Source: Cycas panzhihuaensis
Lineage: Eukaryota; Cycadophyta
Reading direction: 5' to 3'
DNA: 64,000 bases
NCBI GenBank assembly: GCA_023213395.1
Contig: CM041465.1
Span: forward strand, 42,973,741-43,037,740
The notes beneath the pieces were generated by a model that saw only the letters and a list, made by a program, of their open reading frames with translations, searched no databases and was not told where the DNA came from. Both the position numbers and the translations under genes were made by a program. How positions within the stretch are numbered: the first letter of the stretch is position 1; each line of letters starts with the position of its first letter. Shown piece after piece: positions 11,121 to 20,911 of the stretch.

Positions 11121-11577
11121 TGGTTCAATATTGCTATGTAAGGCTTAAGGCTTCTGATTTCTAGTCTTGTGTGTATATATGTCTCCCTTTCCTTCTTCTA
11201 TAGTTTTGATGTACCATTTTGGTACTTTCTTCTCCTTCTTTGGTTCTTCTTCTATGGTTGAGCCTTTGGGTGACTATTCATCATGTCCGGGTGGTGAGTC
11301 TTCATGAGACATAGGTGTGTATTCTGATTCTTCCAAGATTTCATCAGAGGTTAACCCAAATGCTTCCGCCATGGTAGTTTTTTCTTGAGGCATTACTTTT
11401 GGTGCTTCTCCAATTATTTGAACTGGAGATTTGCTTTCAGTGCTATCTTCTTCATTGAATACTACGTCTCTACTTACATAGATCTTACTAGTTTTTCGAT
11501 CCATGCATTTGTAAGCCTTAAAGTTCTTGTTGTATCCTATCATGATGCACTTTATGCTTTTGCAATCTAGTTTGAAT
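11121..11577 (-). pseudogene. copia integrase C-terminus and acidic linker (Copia-3)
   Basis: On the minus strand, RRFKLDCKSIKCIMIGYN and MDRKTSKIYVSRDVVFNEED mark the integrase end (about 11577-11440). A Ser/Glu-rich linker with KMPKWYIK-like sequence leads to RT. The open frame extends artificially into the neighbouring GypA-a LTR up to 11705, and only the part below 11583 belongs here. Confidence 0.85.
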
Positions 11578-11582
11578 CTCCT

Positions 11583-12099
11583 TGTTGTGTTTTTGATAAT
11601 CCCGCTCTTTAGGGGCCTGTCAGCTGACTTAAAGCCCCAGAAATGAGCACTGGAATGGGAGTATTGGCTGACCTGTAAGCCTGTCTTCTGGTCCACTTGA
11701 TTCATGGCTCATTTCCAATGAGTTGCCCCAGTTTTGGCCAACTTCAAGCTAGATAAATATTGACCATTATATATTGGGATCAAAGCCCTCGTTCTAGCGT
11801 ATCAATTTCAGTTGGATCTCTTCCATATTTCGGCTCTAGGGCTGCAATTGGATCAGCCTTTTAGGTTTGAGATATTTGGAGGATTCCTGCCTCCAAAGGA
11901 TAAGCTTCTAGTAAGATCATTTGGTTGTATATTTTTGTACTTTTTGGTATTATTTTGGACAACATATTTACTTCTTATTTGTACGATTTCCATTACTTTA
12001 CTTCTGTGTTTGAGGTGTATTACCAATACTTATATTTACTTGAGGTTAATAAGATTTGTATGAGCATGCATTAGATTTGTATCTATGAATTCCGCTACA
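11583..12099 (+). repeat. 5' LTR of GypA-a (with 32-bp deletion)
   Basis: 517 bp, TGTTGTGTTTTTG to TCCGCTACA. The partner at 41472-42020 is 549 bp. The missing bases lie close to the end, between GAATTCC and GCTACA. TATATATTGGG near 11776 corresponds to the TATA region. Confidence 0.92.
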
Positions 12100-12101
12100 A
12101 G

Positions 12102-12113
12102 TGGTATCAGAGC
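12102..12113 (+). other. primer binding site of GypA-a
   Basis: TGGTATCAGAGC, a perfect tRNA-iMet complement two bases after the LTR. Confidence 0.92.
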
Positions 12114-12257
12114 TTTGTTGAAGCTATCTTGTGGAACATTATCTTCTGAGAATATAATCGAAATTTTTTTCCGGAGGGTATCAAGATAGTATAACAACTG
12201 TTAGGAAGGTGACATTTTGGTGAGAAGGAAGTGAAATTTTTTTCCACCCTTCCACCC

Positions 12258-13018
12258 ATGGATCTTGAGAGGAGGCCAAACAGAGTTACGCTCTAAGAAG
12301 ATTATACATCAAAAGAAGATGTCGACCACCCAAGGCCAATCCAGTAAGGATCAAACCACCATAAATGAAGTAGGAAAGGAAATCTTAGCATCTTTAGCAA
12401 ACCTCACAACCCTTATGGATAGAATTAACCTCAAGCTAGACGGACAACAAGCAGAACCAATATGGGACAAATAGGAAAAGGAATGGGTAAACTCGGATCC
12501 TCAAGGCAAAATAGAATGAGGAAATATAAGTAATTTAAAACAGGAGGAGAATATCAAAGGAGAAAAAGTAACGATGGGGAAACAATGGCAAAGATCACCT
12601 TGGAGAAGTTTGACCTCGATAGATCAAGAGATATAAGAGAATGGATTCTACAGATGGAGACCCATTTCTCAATCTACGCAATACTGGAAAATGAGCAAGT
12701 ATCATTGGAATCACCACATTTGTACAATCAAGCTTTGAAATGGTACTCATGGTGGCTTCGAACACGTGGGAAGCAAGCTGAAAGCTGGCACAACATGAAG
12801 CAGGCACAGATTATTTCGCCTAGTTGACAAAATTACAATAAACAAGCTTAGTCCAGGAGTTTACTGAACAATTTCAAGTATTACAATGTCTGATCCCATT
12901 AATAGTACCACCAGAACTCCTTCTGGAAACGTACATTAACAGATTGAAACCTCCAATAAGATATCGGCTAAAAACAATGGAGGTACCAACATTGGATTCA
13001 ACAATCAAGTCAACAAGA
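12258..13018 (+). pseudogene. gypsy gag, N-terminal part (GypA-a)
   Basis: GGQTELRSKKII, a Gln-rich linker and EVGKEILASLANLTTLMDRINLKLD fill 12265-12474. After a stop, ITLEKFDLDRSRDIREWILQMETHF and LYNQALKWYSWWLRTRGKQAESWH (12585-12830) form the retrotransposon-gag capsid core. No clear ATG in frame is left upstream (a TGA precedes it), so the start is lost or displaced. The reading is cut by GypB at 13024 and continues at 19138. Confidence 0.83.
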
Positions 13019-13023
13019 TACGT

Positions 13024-13406
13024 TGTTAGGATACCACTCTTTAATGATAATTGCATACCAATATAATAAGCAAATAACTCCAAAAAGAGCACTTGTATTG
13101 CAATACACTTCGAGGGGGCAACCTCCCAATTACATGCAATAACAATGACATTTAAGATACCATACTCTAAGGATTATATAAATATATATATAGCTCTATG
13201 CTCACTACACTACCTCCTCCTTATGCATGTGGGATATTACATGAATATATATAGTGCTCAATGACCACTACACAACCTTCTATTTATGCATGTGGGATAT
13301 TAAGAAAGGGAAGAAGTGGAAGAAATAAAAGATATAAGAGAGAGAGAAGAAGTAGAAGATATAAGAGAATATAAGAGAAGGTAAGTTAGGGGTTGGATCC
13401 CTAATA
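13024..13406 (-). repeat. 3' LTR of GypB
   Basis: 383 bp. It holds two imperfect tandem blocks of about 62 bp (near 13175-13305), each ending in TATGCATGTGGGATATTA. The terminal CTAACA reads CTAATA here. Confidence 0.92.
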
Positions 13407-13421
13407 AAGTCCCCCCCCTAA
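13407..13421 (-). other. polypurine tract of GypB
   Basis: The plus strand reads AAGTCCCCCCCC, so the minus strand has a G run followed by ACTT directly before the LTR. Confidence 0.85.
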
Positions 13422-13429
13422 AAAAGCTT

Positions 13430-13870
13430 TGCCCTCAAAGCTTGGTGATCTCAGGGTGCTCTAGGACAAATTGTTCATTCTCCCTTGTTGCATCTTCTGG
13501 CGGAAGTTGTTTCCATTTGATGAGATACTCAATGATTTGTCTGGATCGTAGATGTCGAATTCTTCGGTCGATGATACATTATGGAATGAGTTGAAGTTGC
13601 CCTTCCTCATTTAAGATAGGTAATTCTGTTTGAACTTGTACTTGTTGCCCAATTACCCTCTTGAGACATGAAACATGAAAGACATTATGGATTCTTGATA
13701 GTGGTGGTAAGTCCAAGGCATATGCAACTTCACCAATCTTCTTGAGAATGTTGTAAGGCCCATAAAATCGAGGTTGTAATTTATGTTGCCCATTCCGTTT
13801 GAGAGATGCCTGCTTATACAGTTGCAACCGTAAGTATACCCAATCACCTAGCTGAAATGCTCGTTCACTT
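13430..13870 (-). pseudogene. integrase C-terminus with chromodomain (GypB)
   Basis: The stretch 13827-13579 reads KLQPRFYGPYNILKKIGEV and HNVFHVSCLKRVIG, the GPY/F-type module. After one stop near 13577, RSRQIIEYLIKWKQLP and EDATREN form the chromodomain (about 13575-13470). The usual Trp of ATWE is Arg here. Plausibly one or two changes from an intact frame. Confidence 0.87.
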
Positions 13871-14720
13871 CACCCTTTATCTGCCTGTTGTTTCATCCGA
13901 TTTTGTGTAAGGTTCAAATTTTCCTTGAGTAGCTTAAGAATTTGTGTTGTTTGTTGGATGTGGTCTTCGACTGCTTGAACCTTAGAACTGATTATTGCAT
14001 AGTTCTTAAGAGTGGGTGGTTCATAGCCATATAATGCTTGGAACAGAGTCATTCCTGCTGATGCATGATAGGTTGTATTATACCACTATTCAGCTAAAGG
14101 AAGCCAATGATGCCACTGCCCCTGCTTATCTGAAGCATAACAATGAAGGTATCCTTCAAGGCACTTATTAACCACCTCAGTTTGACCATCTGTTTGTGGA
14201 TTGTAGGATGAGCTTATTGTCAATTTAGTACCAAGTAGATGGATGAGTTCTGTCCAGAAGTTGATGGTAAACTTGGGGTCCCAATCACTGACTATGCATT
14301 TGGGCATGCCATGCAACCTGTGTATATCCTTTAAAAAGATCTCAGCAATTTGTTTTGCCTTATATGTGGCTTGAATGCCACAAAAATGAGCATATTTAGT
14401 TAGCCTATCAACAACCACCAGTATAGCATCTTTTCCTTCTGACTTGGACAGATCCACGATGAAGTCCATAGAAATTTCTTCCCATCATTGATTTGGTATG
14501 GGAAGGGGTTGCAACAATCTTGGAGACTTGACTATTTCTATCTTATGTCGTTGACAAATTTCACATGAGGAAACATATCTCTTTACATCTCCTTTTTGTC
14601 CCTTCCAAAAGAAAGATTGTTTTAAGTGGTGGTATGTTCGTAGGAACCCCGAGTGACCTGCTGTTGGAGAGGCATGCGCATCATGTAAAATTTGCTCCTT
14701 AAGGCTAGAGTGAGGGCATA
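13871..14720 (-). pseudogene. gypsy integrase (GypB)
   Basis: The zinc-binding region lies at about 14690-14540 (HASPTAGHSGFLRTYHHLK, CEICQRHK). The catalytic core has all three acids: Asp in MDFIVDLSKSEGKDAI (from 14469), Asp in CIVSDWDPKF and Glu in TDGQTEVVNKCLEGYL. A stop at about 14484 (just before MDFI) and another near 14085 break the frame. The catalytic site itself is undamaged, unlike the other gypsy copies in this window. Confidence 0.9.
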
Positions 14721-16150
14721 TATATATTCGATTCTTATACCAGAGAATATTTGAAGACCATGTATAATGGGTTGAATGCCCTACTCTAGCTTGAAGGTCT
14801 ACTCTAGCTTGAAGGTCTTGAATGATCTGCTTTGTAAAGGAGTCCTCATCCCATTCTTGCTTGGCGACCGCTATCCAAGAGGGATTGACTGTCGTGATAG
14901 AATATAGTGCAGAGCCTTCTTCCTTACGAGATAAAGCATCGGCAGCTATATTATCCTTGCCTTTTTTATATATGATTCCAAAGTCAAAAGCTTGCATTTT
15001 GATGACCCATTTTTGTTGTTCCTCAGATGCCATCCTTTGAGATAGGAAATATTTTAAGCTATCATGGTTTGTTTTAATTTGGAAATGTGTTCCCAATAAA
15101 TATTGTCGCCATTTCCTAACTGCATGAAGAATTGGTAACATCTCCTTCTCATAGGTGGATTTGACCTATTCCTTGGGTGTAAGTTGACGACTTTCAAAGG
15201 CCAAAGGTTTCCCTTCTTGCATTAAGACTGCTCCAATGCCTTGCCCTGATGCATCACATTCAATGGTGAAGGTCTTTGTAAAGTCTGGTGTTGCAAGGAC
15301 TAGTGTGGTAGTTAAAGCCAACTTTAGGTGTTCAAATGCTTCAGAGGCCTTATCATTCCAATGAAAGGAATCCTTTTTTAACAAGTTGATTAAAGGGGAA
15401 GCAATCCTTGCATAGCCCTGAACAACCTTTCGATAATATCCTGTGATTCCTAAGAATCCACGAAGGCCCTTGATGTTTTTGGGTTTAGGCCAGTTTGTGA
15501 TAACTGTAATTTCCTTAGGATTCACCTTGACTCCTTCTTGACAGATAATATGGCCTAAATATTCTATTTCTGTTTGCCCAAATTGACATTTTGATTTTTT
15601 TGCATAAAGTTGGTTGTCTGCAAGCACCTGTAATGCCTTATGAACATGTTGAAGATGGTCTTCCCACGTACGACTGAAGATCAGAATGTCATCAAGAAAG
15701 ACTAACGTGAACTTGCTTAAGTAAGGCTGAAAGAGTTTATTCATGAGTCCTTGAAAGGTGGATGGGGCATTAGTTAAGCCAAATGACATGTCTAAAAATT
15801 CATAATGACCTTCATATGTACGAAATGCAGTTTTATGAACATCCTTTGCCTTGATCCTTATTTGATGGTATCCTGACCGCAAGTCCAATGATGTGAAGAA
15901 CATTGCTCCATGGAGTTCATCGATGACTAGTATAGGAAATTTATCCTTGATGGTTATCTTATTGAGCTTGCGGTAGTCTACACACATGCGAAATGAGCCA
16001 TCTTTTTTTCTTACTAAAATCATCGGGGCAGAAAAAGTGCTTTTACTTTCCCTAATAATACCAGCATTAAGGAGTTCTTGAACTAGTCGTTCAATTTCAT
16101 TCTTTTGTTGGTAGGGATACTAGTATGGTCGAATATAAGGAGGATTGCTT
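14721..16150 (-). pseudogene. gypsy reverse transcriptase and RNase H (GypB)
   Basis: RT in 16023-15166: [51 protein letters not shown] and the active site LVFLDDILIFSRTW. RNase H starts within it (FTIECDASGQGIGAVLM near 15270-15220). After one stop near 15165 it continues at 15141-14820 (RKWRQYLLGTHFQIKTNHDSL, KKGKDNIAADALSR). Near 14781-14816 an 18-bp unit is doubled, repeating the residues DLQARV. Two long open blocks with one stop make this the cleanest gypsy polymerase here. Confidence 0.92.
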
Positions 16151-16212
16151 CCAGCTACTAGGTCAATGCTATGATCTTGGTCACGTACTGGGGGAAGACC
16201 TTGAGGAATATC

Positions 16213-17028
16213 CTAAAAGACTTGGTTGTGGCGGTGAAGTACCAATTTTAAGTCATTTGGTATACCATCATCTTGGAGAATGTCCCCTTTTGTTGGAAGT
16301 TCTTGACCTTCCAGAGCATAACATTTGGCAATGACTCCTGTGCCACTCTTTTTAATGAGCCTCTCCATACGGTGTGAGCTGATGATTTGGGTTAGCGGAG
16401 GAATGATCCCATTCAACTGATGGTCAATTCCTTCATAAGTAAATCGGATGAAGAGCTCTTGCATATTTAATTGAATGGTCCCTAGTGGTTTGAGCCATTG
16501 TACCCCTAATACAACATCAACTCCTCCAACGGGAATGGCATACATAGAAGTGGAGAGGTGATAGTCACCCATTTGCAACTTGATATTGTGACATTTTCCC
16601 CCACAAGCGAGTGTCCCTCCATTAGCCACCATAACCTGAAAATTTTTGACAGGATATGGAAAACAATTGAGTTCTTCAGCAAGGTTTCGATTAATGAAAT
16701 TGTGGGTGCTCCCAGAATCTATGAGGACAACCACCTTCCTTTTCTTAATGTACCCAATAAGTTTGAGTGTCTGAGGGGCTGTAATTCCAACTAGGGCATG
16801 CACAGATATAGTAGCAGTATCTTCTTCTTCTTCTTCCTCAGGTGGGTCACAATCATTATTTTTTGGCTCTAATGAGGCTTCTTCTATCGGTTCATCATCT
16901 TGAACATCCTCAATTATGAATAAGCTTCGTTCAGGACACTTATGGTCTTTATTCCACTTTTGGTTACAACGAAAACATAACCCTTTCAATCGTTTCTCAT
17001 CAATCTCTTGGGAAGTCATTCGTTGCAC
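16213..17028 (-). pseudogene. gypsy nucleocapsid and protease (GypB)
   Basis: An open stretch of 271 codons. The zinc knuckle GLCFRCNQKWNKDHKCPE has the C-x2-C-x7-H-x-C spacing typical of plant chromoviruses. An acidic spacer (EEEEEEDTAT) follows, then retropepsin with an intact LIDSGSTHNFINR and GGVDVVLGVQWLKPLG. The tail passes towards RT. It lies between gag capsid upstream and RT downstream, probably as one polyprotein. Confidence 0.9.
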
Positions 17029-17808
17029 ACCAGGAACCTGAAATTGTGGTCGCTTTTCTAGGAATGTTCGTTGGAGGGGTCGGGATGCCTTATTTTTTGC
17101 TTCAATATGTCAAGCAAAATTGATAGCTATAGTGATGTTATCAGGTTTTAAGAGTCGCAACTCATGTATGATGTCATCTCGTAACCCACCAATGTACAAC
17201 TCAAGTAATTTATTCTAACAAAGACCATCGACCCTTGTGGAGAGACGTTGGTATTCTGCTGTATAAGCTGAAACAGTCCCCTCCTGTTTGACTTTAGCTA
17301 ACTGGTTAAAGTGGTCATGATCTCAGGTACTATTATATTGAGCTATAAGATCCTTGACAAAACCGCCCCATTGATAACTAAGCCCACCAATTGTTTTCAT
17401 AATCCATTGATACCATTGGTAGGGTTTAGTTTCCATGTGTAGAGAAGCAAGAGGGATCTACTTATCTGCTGGAACTTGATGAAGAGAAAAGTATTGTTCC
17501 ATTTGGGTGATCCAGGTATGTACATATGTGCCGTTGAACTTCTTGATTTCTACCTTGGGAAGGAAGTTCAGACGAAAGCGCCTACCATCATTACCTTCAT
17601 CTTCTTTAGCGAAGTGACCCCCACCTATGTGAGTAGTATCATTAAAGTCAATCTTTTCTTCCTTAAAAGGTTTCATGGATGTGAGCTCTAGCATTACTGC
17701 TTCAAAATTTTCATTGAAGTCATTTTGGATTTGTAATATATCTCCTTGAAGCTGTGTGACAGCATCATTAAGATCTTGAGTCCAACTTGGGTTCATTTTA
17801 GGGGCCAT
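17029..17808 (-). pseudogene. gypsy gag, capsid part (GypB)
   Basis: The start is taken at the ATG ending at 17808 (MAPKMNPSWTQDLNDAV). The first 116 residues are open, and KVEIKKFNGTYVHTWITQMEQYFSL is the capsid core entrance. A stop at 17458 and others near 17280 and 17110 break the rest (YNGGFVKDLIAQYN, LRPDNITIA-like sequences). Confidence 0.82.
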
Positions 17809-18736
17809 TAGCTCACAAGACTTAAGTTGAATCCTAGTTGGTAAATGTAACTGAAAAGGATTTGACGGGGTGTCTATAGACTGTTATCCCCAATATTTTA
17901 CAATGAGGCAATATGGATTTTTTTGCTTTTTTGTTTTTTTGTTTTTTTTTTACTTTTTTGCTTTTTTGCTTTTTTGCTTCTTTTTTTACTTTTTGCTTTT
18001 TGTTTTTTTGCTTTTTGGTCACTGGTTGGTTGATTGACTATGTGTGCATGAGATAATGACAAACTGGCTAGACACTGGATTTAACAAATTGATGATGACT
18101 GATTCATTGACTGATTAAATGTGCACAAACCACTAATAGACTGACTAGGTACACTAGGTATGGGCTTGTCTGGTTTATAGGCCCTCCAATATACTGATCC
18201 CAGTCGTAAATAGTATCAACTTACAGAGACAAACACTCTACTCTATAGTTGTACTACCTCGTCTCTAGGGTATGTGGAGAGTAACTTCTCGGGGCTAATC
18301 GCTTACCGGTGCACTACAAATTGCAGACGGTTAATAGGTTTCCTATGGTTTCCTATACTAGGAAGGCCTATCTAGGGGGTCCTCCTATATACCCGCAGGT
18401 ATGTGGAGGCGCAATTCCGTAGCCGAGTTCTGTCTAAAGCTTGATTCAAGAGTGTGATATCCAGTCCTTCACGCAAGGGACGGAAAAGCCACAATGCGCT
18501 TAGCCCAAAACGACAGATCCTCGTGATATACCCTGGCACAGGGTCTCTATCTAAATGCAAAAGAAAACTGTTCGGTGGCAGTGTTAGGGTAGCTGCTTGA
18601 TTGCAGTGTTATTTACCCCCAAAAAGCAAAGTAACTAAATGGAAATTAAATGAGAATAGGTACTGATGAGAAACAACTGATGAAAAAAAATTAATTATTT
18701 AGTACCTTTAACTCTCCCACAAGGAATGGATCGACC
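17809..18736 (-). other. GypB 5' leader with T-rich GCTTTTTT tract
   Basis: About 930 bp between gag and primer site. It contains a low-complexity run at 17916-18016 (plus strand T-rich with GCTTTTTT units, minus strand A-rich). It would encode an artificial Lys-rich peptide, which I do not regard as a gene. The remainder shows TGACTGATT-like short repeats near 18040-18130 but no coding sequence. Confidence 0.7.
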
Positions 18737-18748
18737 GCTTTGATACCA
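18737..18748 (-). other. primer binding site of GypB
   Basis: The plus strand GCTTTGATACCA is the complement of TGGTATCAAAGC (tRNA-iMet), two bases from the LTR. Confidence 0.88.
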
Positions 18749-18750
18749 CT

Positions 18751-19132
18751 TGTTAGGATACCACTACTTAATGATGATTGCACACCAATATAATCAGCAA
18801 ATAACTCCAAAAAGAGCACTTGTATTGCAATACCCTTCGAGGGGGTAACCTCCCAATTACATGCAATAACAGTGACATTTAAGATATCGTACTCTAAGGA
18901 TTACATAAATATATATATGGCTCTATGCTCACTACATTACCTCCTCCTTATGCATGTGGGATATTACATGAATATATATAGTACTCAATGACCACTACAC
19001 TACCTTCTACTTATGCATGTGGGATTTTAAGAAAAGGGAAGAAGTGGAAGAAATAAAAGATATAAGAGAGAGAAGAAGTAGAAGATATAAGAGAATATAA
19101 GAGAAGGTAAGTTAGGGGTTGGATCCCTAACA
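18751..19132 (-). repeat. 5' LTR of GypB
   Basis: 382 bp, TGTTAGGATACC to TCCCTAACA, pair of 13024-13406. TATA-like ATATATATTTATG on the minus strand near 18905. Confidence 0.93.
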
Positions 19133-19137
19133 TACGT

Positions 19138-19555
19138 GGAAGCAGAATTGCGGGAGACTAGACCTACATTCACACGCAAAATGAAAAGCTCGTAAGGATT
19201 TAACCCAAATTGGAATAGGTCAGTAAATAAAGTCGAGGCTTCATAGGCAGTTAGAAATAATCAAGACACAACAACGAAGGAAGAACATATGAAGAAAGGA
19301 ACTTGTTTCAAATGTGGTTCGAAGTGGAACCACAAACATTAATGCACCGAGAAAGAGGTATACATGATTAATACCGAAGACATGACAATATCAGAGCAAG
19401 AAGAAGAAGCACCTGAAGAAATTCATGAAGAAGTCGAAGAAAAGCCAAAAGAAGATGAAGTAGACGAACTATTGGAGCTAGATATAGAAAACGTACACAT
19501 ATCTCTACAAGCAATTACGGGACAAAGTGTCACCCCGCAGACACTCCGGTTTTAG
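19138..19555 (+). pseudogene. gypsy gag, nucleocapsid part (GypA-a, after GypB)
   Basis: Resumes the gag cut at 13018. The zinc knuckle near 19300-19345 reads CFKCGSKWNHKH with a stop in place of the following residue, so the last Cys is out of the frame. An acidic stretch (EEEAPEEIHEEVEEKPKEDE) leads into protease. It matches GypA-b 37748-37500 in reverse. Confidence 0.84.
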
Positions 19556-19885
19556 GGGATGATTAAAGGGGCGCCTGTCACAATACTAGTCGATAGTGGT
19601 AGTACACACAACTTTATAAACAGGGCAACTACGAAGAAGCTTGGAATTAAAATAGAACCAATAAACATATTCGAAGTATCAATCACAAATGGGAAAACAA
19701 CACCGTGTGGAGGGTTCTACAGAAAAATCAATTTACAAATGGCCGAATATTCCACAAAGACATACATGTTTGCAATGCAAATCGGTGGCATGGATGCAGT
19801 ATTGGAAATTCAGTGGCTTCAAACTCTGGGCAATGTGGTCACTAATTATATGACCAGATTTATGTGCTTTCGCTAGGGAGGACAT
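19556..19885 (+). pseudogene. gypsy aspartic protease (GypA-a)
   Basis: GAPVTILVDSGSTHNFINR has an intact DSG active site, and MQIGGMDAVLEIQWLQTLG gives the second half. Stops at 19553 and 19874 flank an otherwise open protease of about 105 codons. Confidence 0.87.
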
Positions 19886-20353
19886 AAATACAGATTGCAG
19901 GCACTAGCAATGCCACCTGTACAATTGGTTTTATCACATCGAATGGAGAAGCTCCTCAGAAAAAACCCATCAATATATATTATGACATGCTATAAGGTCA
20001 AAATTGAGGATATTCCACTAGACTACTACCTCTTCAACAAAATCAACATGCAATTGAACTTGTACCAGGTGCAACGCCTATCAACATTCAAACCTATAGG
20101 CATTTGTATCATTTATGGAAAGAAATTGAAAAAATCACAAGGGAACTATTATACCAAAGAAGTATTACTACCAACACAAGCCCTTTTGCATCTCCAGTTG
20201 TGATGAGCCCAAAGAAGGACGACTCATATAGATTTGTATGTGGACTACCGAGGTCTCAATCAACTAATAGTTAAGAATAGGTATCTGATCCCGCGAATTG
20301 ACGATTTGTTGGACGAAATCCATTGAGCAAAGTACTTCTCACAAATTGACTTA
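19886..20353 (+). pseudogene. gypsy reverse transcriptase, N-terminal part (GypA-a)
   Basis: MPPVQLVLSHRMEKLLRKN through a frame-broken RT finger region to [22 protein letters not shown] and YFSQIDL. The CopC-a insertion at 20354 splits the palm. The other half begins at 27894 with a HSGYHQI-like motif. Confidence 0.85.
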
Positions 20354-20900
20354 TGTGAGAAAAGGCCAAAGGATTAAAGTGCCTAAAGACCTATAAAGCC
20401 AAGATCTTGAAGATAGTTCACCTCTAGTTCTAAATGACATAAGAGCAAAACTAAGATAAGCAAGATCAAGGAAGCAAGATAATACCAAGATGTGAGGAGG
20501 AGGAATTAGTCCTACTCCAAAGAATACCAATTGATTAGCAAAATGGCAGCATAACATTACACATCAACTCTACATATGAGACATGAGGAGAGGTCTCAAT
20601 ATATAGAGTAACTGAGGTTACCTAACACCGTTGGATGTTTGCCAAGTGGCAAACATCCAAGGTACATGCGATGCATGGCTTGCATGTCATGCATGAGGGA
20701 TATGTGTTCATTAGTCTCTCAAGTGAGCAAAAATGCATAAGGGTCCATTTGACCCTTTAGTTACAATGTTATGTCACTAAGATGAAAGTGGGTGTGCACT
20801 TTATCACTTAAGTGATTAGTCACCCCATAAAGTACAAAATAATGAATGAAGGAATAAAAGAATAAAGTACATACTTAATATATAAACGTAAGATTTAACA
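20354..20900 (-). repeat. 3' LTR of CopC-a
   Basis: 547 bp, plus strand TGTGAGAAAAGG to GATTTAACA. It carries the palindromes at 20631-20660 and 20803-20816 and a CATGCA-rich patch at 20661-20700. Confidence 0.94.
20631..20660. promoter_or_regulatory. 14-bp-arm palindrome in CopC-a LTR
   Basis: Arms TTGGATGTTTGCCA and TGGCAAACATCCAA separated by AG. The same site lies at 27619-27648 in the other LTR, and covarying versions occur in CopC-b and CopC-c. Its place just upstream of the TATA-like TCTCAATATATAGAG (minus-strand sense) puts it in U3. Confidence 0.8.
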
Positions 20901-20911
20901 CCCCCCCTTAC
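20901..20911 (-). other. polypurine tract of CopC-a
   Basis: The plus strand CCCCCCCTTA abuts the LTR. On the minus strand the tract also encodes the last pol residues (KGG), and the frame ends in the TGTTAA at the LTR edge. Confidence 0.88.

Larger units (their letters stand above)
13024..19132 (-). mobile_element. GypB: full-length Ty3/gypsy chromovirus, best preserved gypsy copy
   Basis: 6109 bp, flanked by a perfect TACGT duplication (13019-13023 and 19133-19137). LTRs are 383 and 382 bp, differing by roughly 5 percent by eye. Minus-strand order: primer site, leader of about 930 bp, gag, protease, RT, RNase H, integrase, chromodomain, polypurine tract. Active-site motifs of protease, RT and integrase are all readable. 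Inserted in gag of GypA-a. Confidence 0.96.

Noticed and set aside
17834-18022. Lys-rich open frame on the minus strand in the GypB leader
   Set aside because: It is only the translation of a GCTTTTTT low-complexity tract.
18372-18560. 62-codon open frame on the minus strand
   Set aside because: Lies in the GypB leader and has no recognisable domain or counterpart.
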